A DNA stretch of 64,000 bases from Palsa-360 sp963719875 (lineage in GTDB: Bacteria; Acidobacteriota; Terriglobia; Acidiferrales; UBA7541), in the NCBI GenBank assembly GCA_963719875.1, contig CAVRDJ010000002.1:3162001-3226000 (forward strand), in the 5' to 3' direction. A program made the position numbers and the translations under genes. The notes under the pieces were generated by a model that had not been told where the DNA came from, made no database searches, and saw nothing but the letters and a program-made list of their open reading frames with translations. Of this stretch, positions 53,479-62,142 are shown in pieces. Positions within the stretch are counted from its first letter, which is position 1. Each line of letters begins with the position of its first letter.

Positions 53479-54444
53479 GTGGCGGACCCGGTCAAAGTTC
53501 GATTGTGCTTTCACGACCGATGCTTCGACGGCGCGGCGTCGTCCGCGGTCTTCTACCGCTTTTTTCGAGAGCGCATCCAGCCGGGCGCGGAGTTTCATTT
53601 CACGGGGATGACGCACCAGGCGCGGCATCCCTTTCCGGAAGCCCTGTTCGACGGCGACGAAAATGCCATCGTCGATTTTAAATATTCCAGCTCGCCGCGC
53701 GTGACCTGGTGGTTCGACCATCACCAGAGCGCGTTCCTCACGCCCGACGACGCCGAGCACTTTCGCCAGGACCGCAGCGGCCACAAGTTCTACCGCCCCG
53801 AATACAAATCCTGCACCAAGCTGCTGGCCGACGTGACCAGCGCGCAGTTCGGCTTCGACGTGAATCCGCTGGCCGAGCTGATTCACTGGGGCGATATCAT
53901 CGACGGCGCCCAGTATCCGACGCCGGAATCCGCGGTGGCTCTCGCGGAGCCCGCCACGCAACTGGCCCTCGTGATCGAGGCCGCGCCGGAAGAAGGCCTG
54001 GTCGCCAAAATCATTCCAGCCTTGTCCGCGCTTCCGCTCGCGGAAATGATCCAGCTGCCGATTGTCGCAAAGCATCTGGGCCCGCTGCTCGAAATTCATC
54101 ACCGTTCGGTCGACTTGTTGCGGCAGCGCATCGAAGTTCGCGGCGGCGTGATTTATTTCGACATCAGCGACCTGGACGTCGACGGCTACAACAAATTTAT
54201 TCCTTACATGCTGTACCCGGATGCGCGCTACACAGTGAGCGTGCTCGCTTCGCCGACGCGCGCGAAAATCTCGATCGGCTCAAATCCCTGGAACCCCGAC
54301 GCCGCAGAAGACAATCTGGCAACCCTGGCGGAACAATACGGAGGCGGAGGCCATCCGCGCGTCGCGGCCATCTCCCTGGACCCCAACGACATCGAGCGCG
54401 CGAAACAAGTCGCCAAGGAAATTGCGGAAAAATTGCGGGATTAA
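53479..54444 (+). CDS. DHH-family phosphoesterase
   Basis: A 321-residue DHH/DHHA1 protein. Seen: N-terminal FHDRCFDGAASS (first metal-binding Asp residues), WWFDHHQSAF (the DHH motif), HWGDIIDGAQ, and C-terminal YGGGGHPRVAAISL (GGGH of DHHA1, nucleotide binding). Relatives include nanoRNases and c-di-nucleotide phosphodiesterases; the exact substrate is not shown. GTG 53479 is chosen because the conserved core starts right after it; the frame opens at GTG 53446. Confidence 0.85.
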   Translation: MADPVKVRLCFHDRCFDGAASSAVFYRFFRERIQPGAEFHFTGMTHQARHPFPEALFDGDENAIVDFKYSSSPRVTWWFDHHQSAFLTPDDAEHFRQDRSGHKFYRPEYKSCTKLLADVTSAQFGFDVNPLAELIHWGDIIDGAQYPTPESAVALAEPATQLALVIEAAPEEGLVAKIIPALSALPLAEMIQLPIVAKHLGPLLEIHHRSVDLLRQRIEVRGGVIYFDISDLDVDGYNKFIPYMLYPDARYTVSVLASPTRAKISIGSNPWNPDAAEDNLATLAEQYGGGGHPRVAAISLDPNDIERAKQVAKEIAEKLRD

Positions 54445-54482
54445 ATCCGAGGCATCCGTGCTGCGCGCGTCGGGCGGACTTG

Positions 54483-54617
54483 GGTTGCTGAAAAAGCCCC
54501 AACCCTTTTGTCATCCCGAGCGGAGCGAGGAATCTCTCATTCTTTTCATGGGCCTGAACCTCAGAGAGATTCCTCGCTCCGCTCGGAATGACAAAATTGA
54601 ATACTTTTTCAGCAGCC
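54483..54617. mobile_element. MITE-like element containing dispersed hairpin repeat copy 2
   Basis: Nested inverted repeats: outer arms GGTTGCTGAAAAAG (54483-54496) and CTTTTTCAGCAGCC (54604-54617), one mismatch; inner arms of about 32 bp (54507-54538 and 54563-54595), the same family as 32337-32431. Total 135 bp, no coding frame. This looks like a small non-autonomous mobile repeat next to tRNA-Lys. Confidence 0.7.
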
Positions 54618-54665
54618 TGGGACTGCCTGAAAAATTATCCATTCGTGGTAAAATAAAAAGTTCGT

Positions 54666-54704
54666 GGACCGGTAGCTCAATGGTAGAGCAGCTGACTCTT
54701 AACC
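54666..54704 (+). pseudogene. Truncated tRNA-Lys: 5' half only
   Basis: GGACCGG acceptor strand, TA, an intact D-arm (GCTCAATGGTAGAGC), then GCTGA and loop CTCTTAA (anticodon CTT). After the loop the sequence leaves the tRNA: the expected TCAGC, T-arm and CCGGTCC do not follow within 150 bp. An AT-rich stretch like a promoter precedes it (TAAAAT near 54650). The cut exactly at the anticodon loop suggests a recombination or integration scar. Confidence 0.75.
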
Positions 54705-54709
54705 GCTTG

Positions 54710-54743
54710 AAAGCCCTGTGTTTGATTGATTTTTCAGGGCCTT
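54710..54743. terminator. Hairpin after the truncated tRNA
   Basis: AAAGCCCTG (54710-54718) pairs with CAGGGCCTT (54735-54743) across an AT-rich loop of 16 nt. It may end transcription, or be part of an attachment region. Confidence 0.45.
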
Positions 54744-54787
54744 ACGTTAGACCAGATTAGGCATCCGGGGCCGCTATTTGGTAGTAT

Positions 54788-54814
54788 CAGTGCAAATTCA
54801 GTGCAAATTTGCAC
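54788..54814. repeat. Tandem 11-bp repeat and palindrome between the two tRNA-Lys copies
   Basis: CAGTGCAAATT occurs twice in tandem (54788-54798, 54799-54809), and GTGCAAATTTGCAC (54801-54814) is a perfect palindrome. Short repeats of this kind next to a tRNA resemble recombinase arm or core sites, but no integrase gene is present. Confidence 0.65.
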
Positions 54815-54825
54815 TTAGCTTTTGG

Positions 54826-54898
54826 GGGCTTGTAGCTCAACTGGTAGAGCATTCGACTCTTAATCGACAGGTTGACGGTTCGATTCCGTCCAAGCCCA
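54826..54898 (+). tRNA. tRNA-Lys (anticodon CTT)
   Basis: GGGCTTG/CAAGCCC acceptor, D-arm GCTCAACTGGTAGAGC, anticodon stem closing loop CTCTTAA (anticodon CTT), T-arm with GGTTCGATTCC, discriminator A; 73 nt, CCA not encoded. All arms are complete, unlike the fragment 160 bp upstream. Confidence 0.92.
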
Positions 54899-54902
54899 CT
54901 TT

Positions 54903-55148
54903 TCAATCCTTGCGAATGATTTCCGCGCCAGCTTCCAGTTTATCGGAGCAATCTTCGCACAAGAACAGTTGGGCGTCTGGATCGGGCGGCCCCTGTACCG
55001 CGTAGTATCCAGAAGTGTCGATGGCATTCGCACAGGCATACTTGATATCACGATTGTGCATGTGCACCGCCCGATAAAGTACGATTGTCATCGGCTTAAT
55101 TTCTTCTTCGGGCACAACGCCAAACATGGGGCCTTCTTTTTTAGCCAT
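54903..55148 (-). CDS. Small hypothetical protein with Cys pairs
   Basis: An 81-residue protein with KYACANAID and LFLCEDCSDKLEAG; the three Cys could bind a metal. No family recognised. It begins 5 bp beyond tRNA-Lys, in an AT-richer patch. It overlaps the next upstream frame by 8 bp, which suggests a small operon of accessory genes. Confidence 0.5.
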   Translation of the reverse strand: MAKKEGPMFGVVPEEEIKPMTIVLYRAVHMHNRDIKYACANAIDTSGYYAVQGPPDPDAQLFLCEDCSDKLEAGAEIIRKD

Positions 55149-55335
55149 GATTCCTCGCCATAACCGCCGAAGCCCTGATTACCGTATTGATTCTCCGAAA
55201 AAGATCTGTTCGCTCTTTCCTGAGCTTCGCCAGTTTCTTGGTCAAATTACGAATCCTATCGTCTATTTTGTGTACGCGCTTTGGTAGCGAATCCATGATT
55301 CCCTCCCAATCCACGGTATCCGCTTTCCGGCGCAT
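55141..55335 (-). CDS. Small hypothetical coiled-coil protein
   Basis: A 64-residue basic helical protein (VHKIDDRIRNLTKKLAKLRKERTDLFRRI) likely to form a coiled coil. It overlaps the start of the downstream small gene by 8 bp. It has no recognised family; it could be a chance frame, but amphipathic periodicity and coupling favour a gene. Confidence 0.4.
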   Translation of the reverse strand: MRRKADTVDWEGIMDSLPKRVHKIDDRIRNLTKKLAKLRKERTDLFRRINTVIRASAVMARNHG

Positions 55336-55599
55336 AGCCCAGCCCGGCGCATGTAGAGGTTGTCGAGTAGGGTAGGAGAGAGGTTGAATCCACGCTATCA
55401 GACCTGAAAAAAACGAACCCCACGTTCGGAAGACTTGAGCGTTGGGGCACCATTCAATTCACACGTCAAAGAAACCGTGCATTCTCCATTTAGAGGATCA
55501 CACTTGCCCAACATCTTTCCGGCGCAGCAGCACACGACGGCTAATGTCCGAAACTCCTCACACCACAACGCATAGGGTACTTTTTCTTTCCGTCCTTTT
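55336..55599. other. Gap between small accessory genes
   Basis: About 260 bp, visibly AT-richer, with no convincing frame or RNA. It includes the region upstream of the 55335 start. Confidence 0.4.
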
Positions 55600-56357
55600 T
55601 CAATGGACCCAAGATTTGTTGTAGCTCAAAGATGCTCGACGGTCCGGGGCCTCTAAGGAATATGGCGCCAGTTCTCGCCAAGTGTCTGGAGTAGGTACGT
55701 CAGCCTCGGGGCAAAACTTCCCGCCAGGTGAAAAGACGACAATCTTGTACGTAACCCAGTCTCTTGTTATCCGCGAATAAGCGAAAACAAATCCAATTCC
55801 CTTATTCTCGTCCATCCAAAAAATCAGGTTGCGCCCCCCAACAGCCTCCGATGTAGTACCAATAGCTTCGTAAGCTTTCAATCCTCTATAGTGTTCTTTG
55901 ACACTCGTCGGGGAACTGCCCCAAGTAATTCCATGTTCCGTCCGGAATCTCGGCGTTCCGGCCTCGATTTGAGTGATTGTCCCCTTACGAATCAGTGCGA
56001 TCACGCCTAAACTGAGGGGTGGCTTTCGTCTAAGTCAACCCATTGCAACTGCGTTCCACAATCGGGATTGTGAGGTGGTTGAATGTCCATATTCGGTCCG
56101 CCCGGGAATAGTGCGTAGAATTTCGATTCAGGATCACCTAGGTGAAGCGGCCCTACGCTTCTTCCCGGTACAATCAAAGCGTTAGTTTCACCGGTTTTGA
56201 CATTGTGGTCTTGAGACTTTTCGACTCCTGGTCCCGGACTACTTTTTCCATTCCGCTCGACCGCCAGATCCGGCGAGACGGCGAAACCCCTAACTAGGCA
56301 AATTTCATATCCGAAACTTGGAAAAAGCAGCAGCAACATTAGATAAGGTCGCCTCAT
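55600..56357 (-). pseudogene. Exported protein of unknown function, split by one frameshift
   Basis: Two adjoining minus-strand frames make one protein. The first (from ATG 56357) has a signal peptide (MRRPYLMLLLLFPSFGYEI) and a GRSVGPLHLGDPESKFYALF motif, ending at TAG 56007 after QWVDLDESHPSV. The second continues PLSLGVIALIRKGTITQIE, RFRTEHGITWGSSPTSVKEHY and GIGFVFAYSRITRDWVTYKIVVF if the frame is shifted by one base near a CCCC run at about 56015-56020. Proteins with such paired 'G-x-lGs' motifs and an F-x-T-x-x-GI-x-x-GSS repeat are common exported proteins of unknown role. It could be a true pseudogene or a base-call error. Confidence 0.6.
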
Positions 56358-56408
56358 GAACCAGACCTCACTTTGAATTAAAGCAGTCGTAAGCAATTGC
56401 CAGAACAT

Positions 56409-56806
56409 TACTAAGATAGTTATTCCCGGTCGTGCCCAAGTCCAGGTACGGAAGGTAGCCTGTGTTCAAGAGAGCCGAAGTCGGAATTCTTCCAGACCCA
56501 TTGTAATTCCGAATTGGCGGGTGGGCCAGCCTTTGGGTGAGTTGAATTTTCGGGTGCCGCATCCCTTCACCGTTCTTGTGAAGGGTGCGGGTTTTGCTTA
56601 TCACGAATAAAAACTTCAACCTGAGCAGCAAGACCGACTGCAAGTGCCAGATTTCAACGAATCTTGCGGTTAGCGTAGATAGTACTTGAAGAGGCCCAGT
56701 GCAGTCGGTCCGCAACGGATGCGCCAACCGGCCAACTGTCGTATAATCCGCGCGGACGCCCAAGTCCAGGCAAACCAATTCCCTTGGGAAGACTGCAGGA
56801 GGGATT
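56409..56806. other. Intergenic region upstream of the MBL-fold gene
   Basis: No supported gene; antisense frames here are shadows. A TATAAT at 56742-56747 is a likely -10 box for the downstream gene, though no good -35 is seen. GGAGGG precedes ATG 56807. Confidence 0.45.
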
Positions 56807-58270
56807 ATGGCAAGAAGAACATGGATGATGCTCGTGTTGTTGCTAGTGTTCGGAGCCGGGATTGCATCCGCGCAGGATGCCAAAACCGTGATCCAGAACG
56901 CGCAAAAAGCCATTGGGGATGTGAATTCTATCCAGTATTCCGGTTCAGGAACGGCCGGCGGGTTGGGACAGAACTGGAGCCCGACCGTCACATGGCACAA
57001 AACCATCGTTACCAGCTATACCAAAACGATTGACTACACGAGCCGTTCCTCGAAAGAGGAACTGACGCGCACACAGATGAATCCGCCCGATCACGGCGGC
57101 GAAGCGCCGTTTGCAGGCGAACAGAAACAAGTCAACATGGTCAGCGGCCAGTATGCTTGGAACCAGCCCGGTGCCGCGCCGCAACCCGCCCTCGCTGCGG
57201 CCGATGAGCGGCAGCTTCAGATCTGGCTGACGCCGCACGGCTTCCTGAAAGCCGCGGCGGATAACAACGCGACTGCCAAAGCCGGGAAGGACGGTGGGCA
57301 AAAAGTCACTATGCTCACTTTCATGGCCGGTAAAAACAAGGTCACGGGAAACGTCGACGACAAGGGCATGGTGACCAAGGTCGAGACCTGGATTCCCAAC
57401 CCTGTCCTCGGCGACATGCTGGTGGAAACTTCCTACTCTGACTACAAAGACTTCGGCGGAGTGAAATTTCCCTCGCACATCGTCCAGAAGCAAGGCGGCT
57501 GGACGACCCTGGACCTCAACGTGACCGACGCGAAGGCAAATGTCGCGGACGCCTCACTGCAAGTTCCCGACGCGGTGCGCTCGGCTACGCCACCTGCGGT
57601 GCGTGTCGTCTCATCGAAACTCGCCGACGGCGTGTGGTTCCTGGGCGGCGGGACGCATAACAGCGTTCTGATCGAGTTCAAGGACTACGTGGCGGTCGTC
57701 GAGGCTCCCAATGACGAAAATCGCTCCAACGCGGTGATCGCGGAAGTGAAAAACCTGGTGCCCAGCAAGCCGATCAAATACCTGATCAACACGCACCATC
57801 ACTTTGACCACTCCGGCGGTTTGCGCACCTACGTCGCGGAGGGGGCCACGATTATCACCAACGAGGCGAACAAGTCGTTCTACGAAGCGGCCTGGAAGGC
57901 GCCCCGCACGCTGATGCCGGACAAGCTTTCACAGAATCCCAAGAAGGCGACCTTCATCACATACAAAGACAAGTACGTGCTGACCGATGAAAACCGTACA
58001 GTCGAACTCCGTCGCGTGGAGAACGACAATCACAACGCCTTCATCGGCTATGCGTATCTGCCCAAGGAGAAAATTCTCATCGAGGCCGATGACTTCACGC
58101 CCCCGGCTCCTGGCGCACCGCCCCTGGTGCCCGTCGCTCTGGGTTTCGCCAACAATTTCTATGACTACCTGCAGCGCATTAAGCTGGACGTGGTCACGAT
58201 TGCTCCCCTGCACGGCAATGTTGCGCAGTGGTCCGATTTCCCCAAAGCCCTAGGCAAGTCGGGCGATTGA
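56807..58270 (+). CDS. Secreted MBL-fold metallo-hydrolase
   Basis: A 487-residue exported protein. Signal peptide at 1-22 (MLVLLLVFGAGIASAQ), a lipoprotein-carrier-like beta domain about 25-250 (DAKTVIQNAQKAIGDVNSIQYSG...), then a metallo-beta-lactamase fold about 265-485 with HHHFDH (His330, His332, Asp334, His335), EADDFTPP and APLHGNV as metal ligands. The substrate is unknown. It stands alone and is followed by a strong hairpin. Confidence 0.9.
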   Translation: MARRTWMMLVLLLVFGAGIASAQDAKTVIQNAQKAIGDVNSIQYSGSGTAGGLGQNWSPTVTWHKTIVTSYTKTIDYTSRSSKEELTRTQMNPPDHGGEAPFAGEQKQVNMVSGQYAWNQPGAAPQPALAAADERQLQIWLTPHGFLKAAADNNATAKAGKDGGQKVTMLTFMAGKNKVTGNVDDKGMVTKVETWIPNPVLGDMLVETSYSDYKDFGGVKFPSHIVQKQGGWTTLDLNVTDAKANVADASLQVPDAVRSATPPAVRVVSSKLADGVWFLGGGTHNSVLIEFKDYVAVVEAPNDENRSNAVIAEVKNLVPSKPIKYLINTHHHFDHSGGLRTYVAEGATIITNEANKSFYEAAWKAPRTLMPDKLSQNPKKATFITYKDKYVLTDENRTVELRRVENDNHNAFIGYAYLPKEKILIEADDFTPPAPGAPPLVPVALGFANNFYDYLQRIKLDVVTIAPLHGNVAQWSDFPKALGKSGD

Positions 58271-58299
58271 AGCCGACACTCGGCACCGAGTCCAAAAAG

Positions 58300-58332
58300 C
58301 CCCACGCTCCGGTTTTTCCCGGAGCGTGGGGC
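58300..58332 (+). terminator. Terminator-like hairpin
   Basis: GCCCCACGCTCCGG and its inverse (to 58332) enclose TTTTTC, about 30 bp after the MBL gene stop. It has a 14-bp GC-rich stem and no T-run. It lies between convergent genes and may serve both. Confidence 0.7.
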
Positions 58333-58414
58333 CTCCTAAACTCCTAAGTTCGCGCAACAAGGCGCGACTACCACCACAATCAGCAGATTCAACTGGGGAG
58401 CGTGGCACAGTTTT

Positions 58415-59209
58415 TCACCGTTGCCGCGCTTGCGCCACCATATCGATCAGAACGTTTCTCGCTTCCGCCGGAGTGCCCACTTCCCGTGAAAATGCAATAC
58501 GTGCGCCACGTGTGCCGTCAGGAGTTTTTAACCGTACGTGAAAGCCCAGCCGGTCGACCGAAGTCATCGCCGTTTCTTGAGACTCAATCCCAGCAATTGC
58601 CCGGGCCAGTAGCTTGAGCGCATCCCCATGGTCGGTATTCATATGTTGAATGATGTCGGCCGCAAAGTCAGCCAGAGGGTCCGGTTGCCCGTGGTAATAC
58701 TCCAAGGCGGAGACCCAGCCCATTACGCCGAAGCCACCTACATAATAAACGTCCATCACGTCCATGCGGTAAAACGAAAAATCTTCAAAGTCCACCCAGT
58801 TTTTGCTGTTGGCGTAACGCGCCAGGTAGAGTCTCCGAGCTTCGGCTACCTCCGGCTCAGGTATCGGCAGAGCATTCCCTAGCAATGTGACCCTGGACGC
58901 CCCCAGGGGATCGCCGCTGGCGTCAGGCTGAGTCACCAGCAGGCTGGAGCGCGGGTCCGCCTGAAGATTTTGAGTATGCATGGCCATCGTGCTGATGAGG
59001 AAGACAGGACGCCCCTTTTCGTCCAGCCCATAGGGCATCACGGATCCAAAAGGAAATCCCTGCTGTTTGCGGGAAAGCGTCGAAAGGGCGCCGATTCGAC
59101 CAAGGTACAACAGCGTACGCGCTCGCTCGGCAAACGTAGGCTCGGCGGCGGCAGTCTGGCTACTCGCTGCGCCTGGGCCGGCGTGCTTCCCCGTCGGTAA
59201 CGAAGACAT
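58415..59209 (-). CDS. HugZ-like pyridoxamine-5'-phosphate-oxidase-fold protein
   Basis: A 264-residue protein: split-barrel FMN- or heme-binding domain about 25-175 (ARTLLYLGRIGALSTLSRKQQGFPFGSVMPYGLDEKGRPVFLIS, LQADPRSSLLV, YYVGGFGVMGWV) followed by a DUF2470-type domain about 185-262 (IIQHMNTDHGDALKLLA). This is the HugZ/HutZ layout, linked to heme breakdown in some bacteria. The start at ATG 59209 has AGGGAGAA just upstream; the frame is open further up but without a site. Confidence 0.88.
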   Translation of the reverse strand: MSSLPTGKHAGPGAASSQTAAAEPTFAERARTLLYLGRIGALSTLSRKQQGFPFGSVMPYGLDEKGRPVFLISTMAMHTQNLQADPRSSLLVTQPDASGDPLGASRVTLLGNALPIPEPEVAEARRLYLARYANSKNWVDFEDFSFYRMDVMDVYYVGGFGVMGWVSALEYYHGQPDPLADFAADIIQHMNTDHGDALKLLARAIAGIESQETAMTSVDRLGFHVRLKTPDGTRGARIAFSREVGTPAEARNVLIDMVAQARQR

Positions 59210-59709
59210 TGCTGTTCTCCCTACGATCGCTGGGCTAGTTTCGATTTGCGAGCCAACTCTTACCACTGACTTCGGCGGAAGTGCTGTCACCCAATCGAAA
59301 GTGTGATCCGCCTGGTCACCTTGGCGATTATGCCCGAGTGGCGGCATTTCCGGAAGCGAGCCTCTACCTTCTTAAACCGGATTCAACCAAGAAACGGGCT
59401 TATCCGAAGCTGAGAAATTAGCCAATCCGACTTGCGGGCCACTTTCCGATAAGACTTCCTGCGTCGTTGGCGCACCACCACGCAAGAAAATAGAATCCGC
59501 CTGCTACGGTGTCGCAAATTGCTTAATTTCAGTCCGAGTTGAGGCTATTTTCATAGCAGAAGACTTCCCGGGACTTGGCCGAACTGTGACGCAAGAATTC
59601 ACGGGTGATAGTGGAATTTCACACCAGAATTTCAACTCACCTGCAAGCAAATCTCTTTCGAGGATAAATTCTGAGTCGCCGAAGTCTATGCCGATTGTTC
59701 CGCAGCCCG
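59210..59709. other. Intergenic region, no gene seen
   Basis: About 500 bp between the HugZ-like and GMC genes. Frames are short and broken; no RNA or repeat was recognised. Confidence 0.4.
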
Positions 59710-61369
59710 CTAAGCAAACGACTTGAAGCTTCCATTCTTCGCAGCTTTCACAATATTCTCCGCCGCCCTGAAAGCCAGAGCCTCAATCGTGCACGTCGGA
59801 TGATTGCGCCCGCTGGTAACAAAGCTGCTGCCGTCCACAATAAATAAGTTGGGAACATCATGGGCGCGGTTGAACTTATCGACGACCGAGGTCTTCGGGT
59901 CGCTCCCCATGCGGCAAGTCCCCATCAGATGTCCCCCGGTAGTTGTCTCCCGGACGGGGTTGCCCCATTTCTTCTTCGCGCCGGCGGCTTCCAGAATCTC
60001 CAGCGAGCGATCCAGAAAGTATTGCTTAACTTTCATGCCATCCGGATGATCCTTGTAAGTAATTCGCATGGCGGGTAATCCCCAGGCATCTTTCACGTCC
60101 GGGTCAAGCGTGATGTTGTTGGTTTCGAGCGGCAGGGAAGTCAGGTAGGACTGGCACGTCATCGTGCGGTTGAAATTTTCCTTGACGAAATTCTTGTACC
60201 CGGTTCCCCACTGAGGGCGCGTCCGGAGGCAGCCCCCCGAGCGCATACCCAATCGGTCCCATGAAGCCCCAGCGGCCGTCGATTCTGCCGCCGCCGTAAA
60301 AGCCCCGCTTGGCATCGGAATCGTAAAAGTCTTCGATCGCGCGCGTGGCCATAACGCTCTTGAATTCGTTCAGAGGTTCATCGAAAATGCCGGAAGCGCT
60401 CGCGGTCCCTCCCAGCATGAGATACTTCCCAACCAGGCCACTCGAATTGGCCAGCCCGTCGGGAAACAGGTTCGATTTTGAAAGCAGCAGCAACCGCGGT
60501 GATTCGCTGCCGTTCGCGCATAGCACCACCGCTTTCGCTTTTTGAAACACTTCCTGCTTGCGGCTGTCGAAATAAATCACGCCGGTCACCCGGCCGCTCT
60601 TGTCAACCGAAATCTCCCGAACATAGGAACCGGTCCGAATCTCACATCGTCCGGTCTTCTCCGCGGCGGGGATTACGCTCGACAAGCTGCTGGATTTGGC
60701 TCCCCGCTCGCAACCGTACCACTCACAGAATCCGCAATGGTTGCACGCTTGCCGCCCCTGATACGGTTGAGAAAGGATCGCCGAAGGCACTGGAACCGGA
60801 TGCAGTTCCAATTTTTTGCAGCCACGATCGAAAAGAACTCCCGCGGATTTGACAGGCAATGCCGGCAGCGGGTAAGGCTTCGACCGCGGCGACTCGAACG
60901 GACTTGCTCCACTCACTCCTGAAACTCCAAATTCGTATTCGGCTTTCACGTAGTAAGGTTCGAGTTCCGCGTAAGTGATCGGCCAATCCGCGAACCCTGT
61001 CCCTTCGATCGTCCCCCAACGGCTTCGCTCGATGAAGTCAATCTCGTGAAAACGCCATTGCGAACCCGTATAGTGCACGGTACCGCCGCCCACGCATCGG
61101 CCATAACTAATTGCCTGAGCCAACTGGGCCTTCTCTTGCGCTGTCTTGCGAAACGTGTTCGGCTGCAGAGCGTGATCGTTTACCAACGCCGGAGTGCTAC
61201 GGATTTTCAACTCATCGTGCTTGAAGTCCTTGTCCTCGAGTCTGGGCCCCTGCTCGAGCACCACTACTTCGAAGCCCGACGTCGACAATTCCTTCGCCAC
61301 AGCGCCGCCCGCGCCACCCGACCCGATTATCACGAAGTCCACCTGAGTTGCAGGTCTGAAAGTTTTCAT
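59710..61369 (-). pseudogene. GMC-family FAD oxidoreductase (sugar/alcohol dehydrogenase type), split by a frameshift
   Basis: The N-terminal frame (from ATG 61369, with AGGAGG upstream) has the FAD motif DFVIIGSGGAGGAVAKELSTSGFEVVVLEQGP, SYGRCVGGGTVHYTG and CNHCGFCEWYGCERGAK; it runs off at 60104 with non-homologous residues. The C-terminal frame, overlapping it, has PQWGTGYKNFVKENFNRTM, GGHLMGTCRMGSDP (catalytic His) and GRNHPTCTIEALAFRAAENIV. Joining them needs one base change between about 60210 and 60240, near CCC and C6 runs. With the change it is a full-length (about 550-residue) periplasmic dehydrogenase large subunit. It is paired with a gluconate-dehydrogenase subunit 3-like gene upstream. 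Confidence 0.8.
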
Positions 61370-61394
61370 GGATTCTCAGCCTCCTGGCGCGTTT

Positions 61395-61994
61395 TCAGCT
61401 CTGCTTGCTTTCGCGGTCGTAGTGACCGAAAGGCGGTTCCCAAGCGAACTTATCTTCAAAGCCAATCAGATTCCAGCCGATCTTTTCGTGGTTCCCGCCA
61501 TATTCCGGGTTCGCGAAAAATCCTACGATCGTATGCGAGCGAACCTGCCCAAAGAAGGCGGTTTTCTCCATTGCCGTCAGAACCTGAATCTGTTGGGTGG
61601 AGTTCAACTCGGAAAATTTATCGGCATTGGGAAAAAACTCGTGTGTCTTGGCCCGCAAATCTTGGAGTCCTTGCTTGTAGGCCGCCTGCTTGTCCTGATC
61701 GAAAGTCGTGAGGGCCCGATCGATGAAATAAATCGTCCCGGCTTCTCGCGCTCCGGGCGTGTCATCCTTCGGAATAATTTGGGCCGCCATTGACTCGATT
61801 TCCGCGGCTTGGTCGGATGAGAAGAATCCGAGCGTAGCCGGGCGCCCCGACTCGACAACGGTATGAGCGTGCTCCTGGGCGGCAAGAATGCCGGGCCAGT
61901 GCGCCGCCAACCAGATCGAACTCAGACCGGAAAGCGAGCCGACCAGCACGGATCGCCGCGAATGTCCCTGTATCCTGTCGTGTCTTTTCTCCAT
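61395..61994 (-). CDS. Gluconate 2-dehydrogenase subunit 3-like protein
   Basis: A 199-residue Tat-exported protein (SRRSVLVGSLSGLSSIWLA signal at about 12-32) of the gluconate_2-dh3 family: FFSSDQAAEIESMAAQIIPKDDTPGAREAGTIYFIDRAL and WNLIGFEDKFAWEPPFGHYD. Such subunits carry the folded GMC partner across the membrane. It ends 25 bp before the GMC gene. No cytochrome subunit is adjacent. Confidence 0.9.
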   Translation of the reverse strand: MEKRHDRIQGHSRRSVLVGSLSGLSSIWLAAHWPGILAAQEHAHTVVESGRPATLGFFSSDQAAEIESMAAQIIPKDDTPGAREAGTIYFIDRALTTFDQDKQAAYKQGLQDLRAKTHEFFPNADKFSELNSTQQIQVLTAMEKTAFFGQVRSHTIVGFFANPEYGGNHEKIGWNLIGFEDKFAWEPPFGHYDRESKQS

Positions 61995-62142
61995 GGGGTC
62001 CTCGTTGCGGCAACAATACCATTCGCGATGTGCGGATTCAAACTATGGGAAGGTGGAAATTTCCCGGTCAACACCCGTAGGCCACCTTCGGAGAATCAAT
62101 CTCATCAGGAGTCGTCTGCAGTGGTTCGTTGAAGCATCCATT

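Noticed and set aside
54666..54898. Group I intron splitting a tRNA-Lys
   Set aside because: The 3' half matching the fragment (ending CCGGTCC) is absent; the next tRNA has its own complete 5' half and a different acceptor stem.
54900..56800. A prophage remnant
   Set aside because: No integrase, terminase or structural gene is visible; only small unknown frames.
56368..57006. 212-codon minus-strand frame over the MBL gene start
   Set aside because: Overlaps the signal peptide region of a clear gene on the other strand and has no motif.
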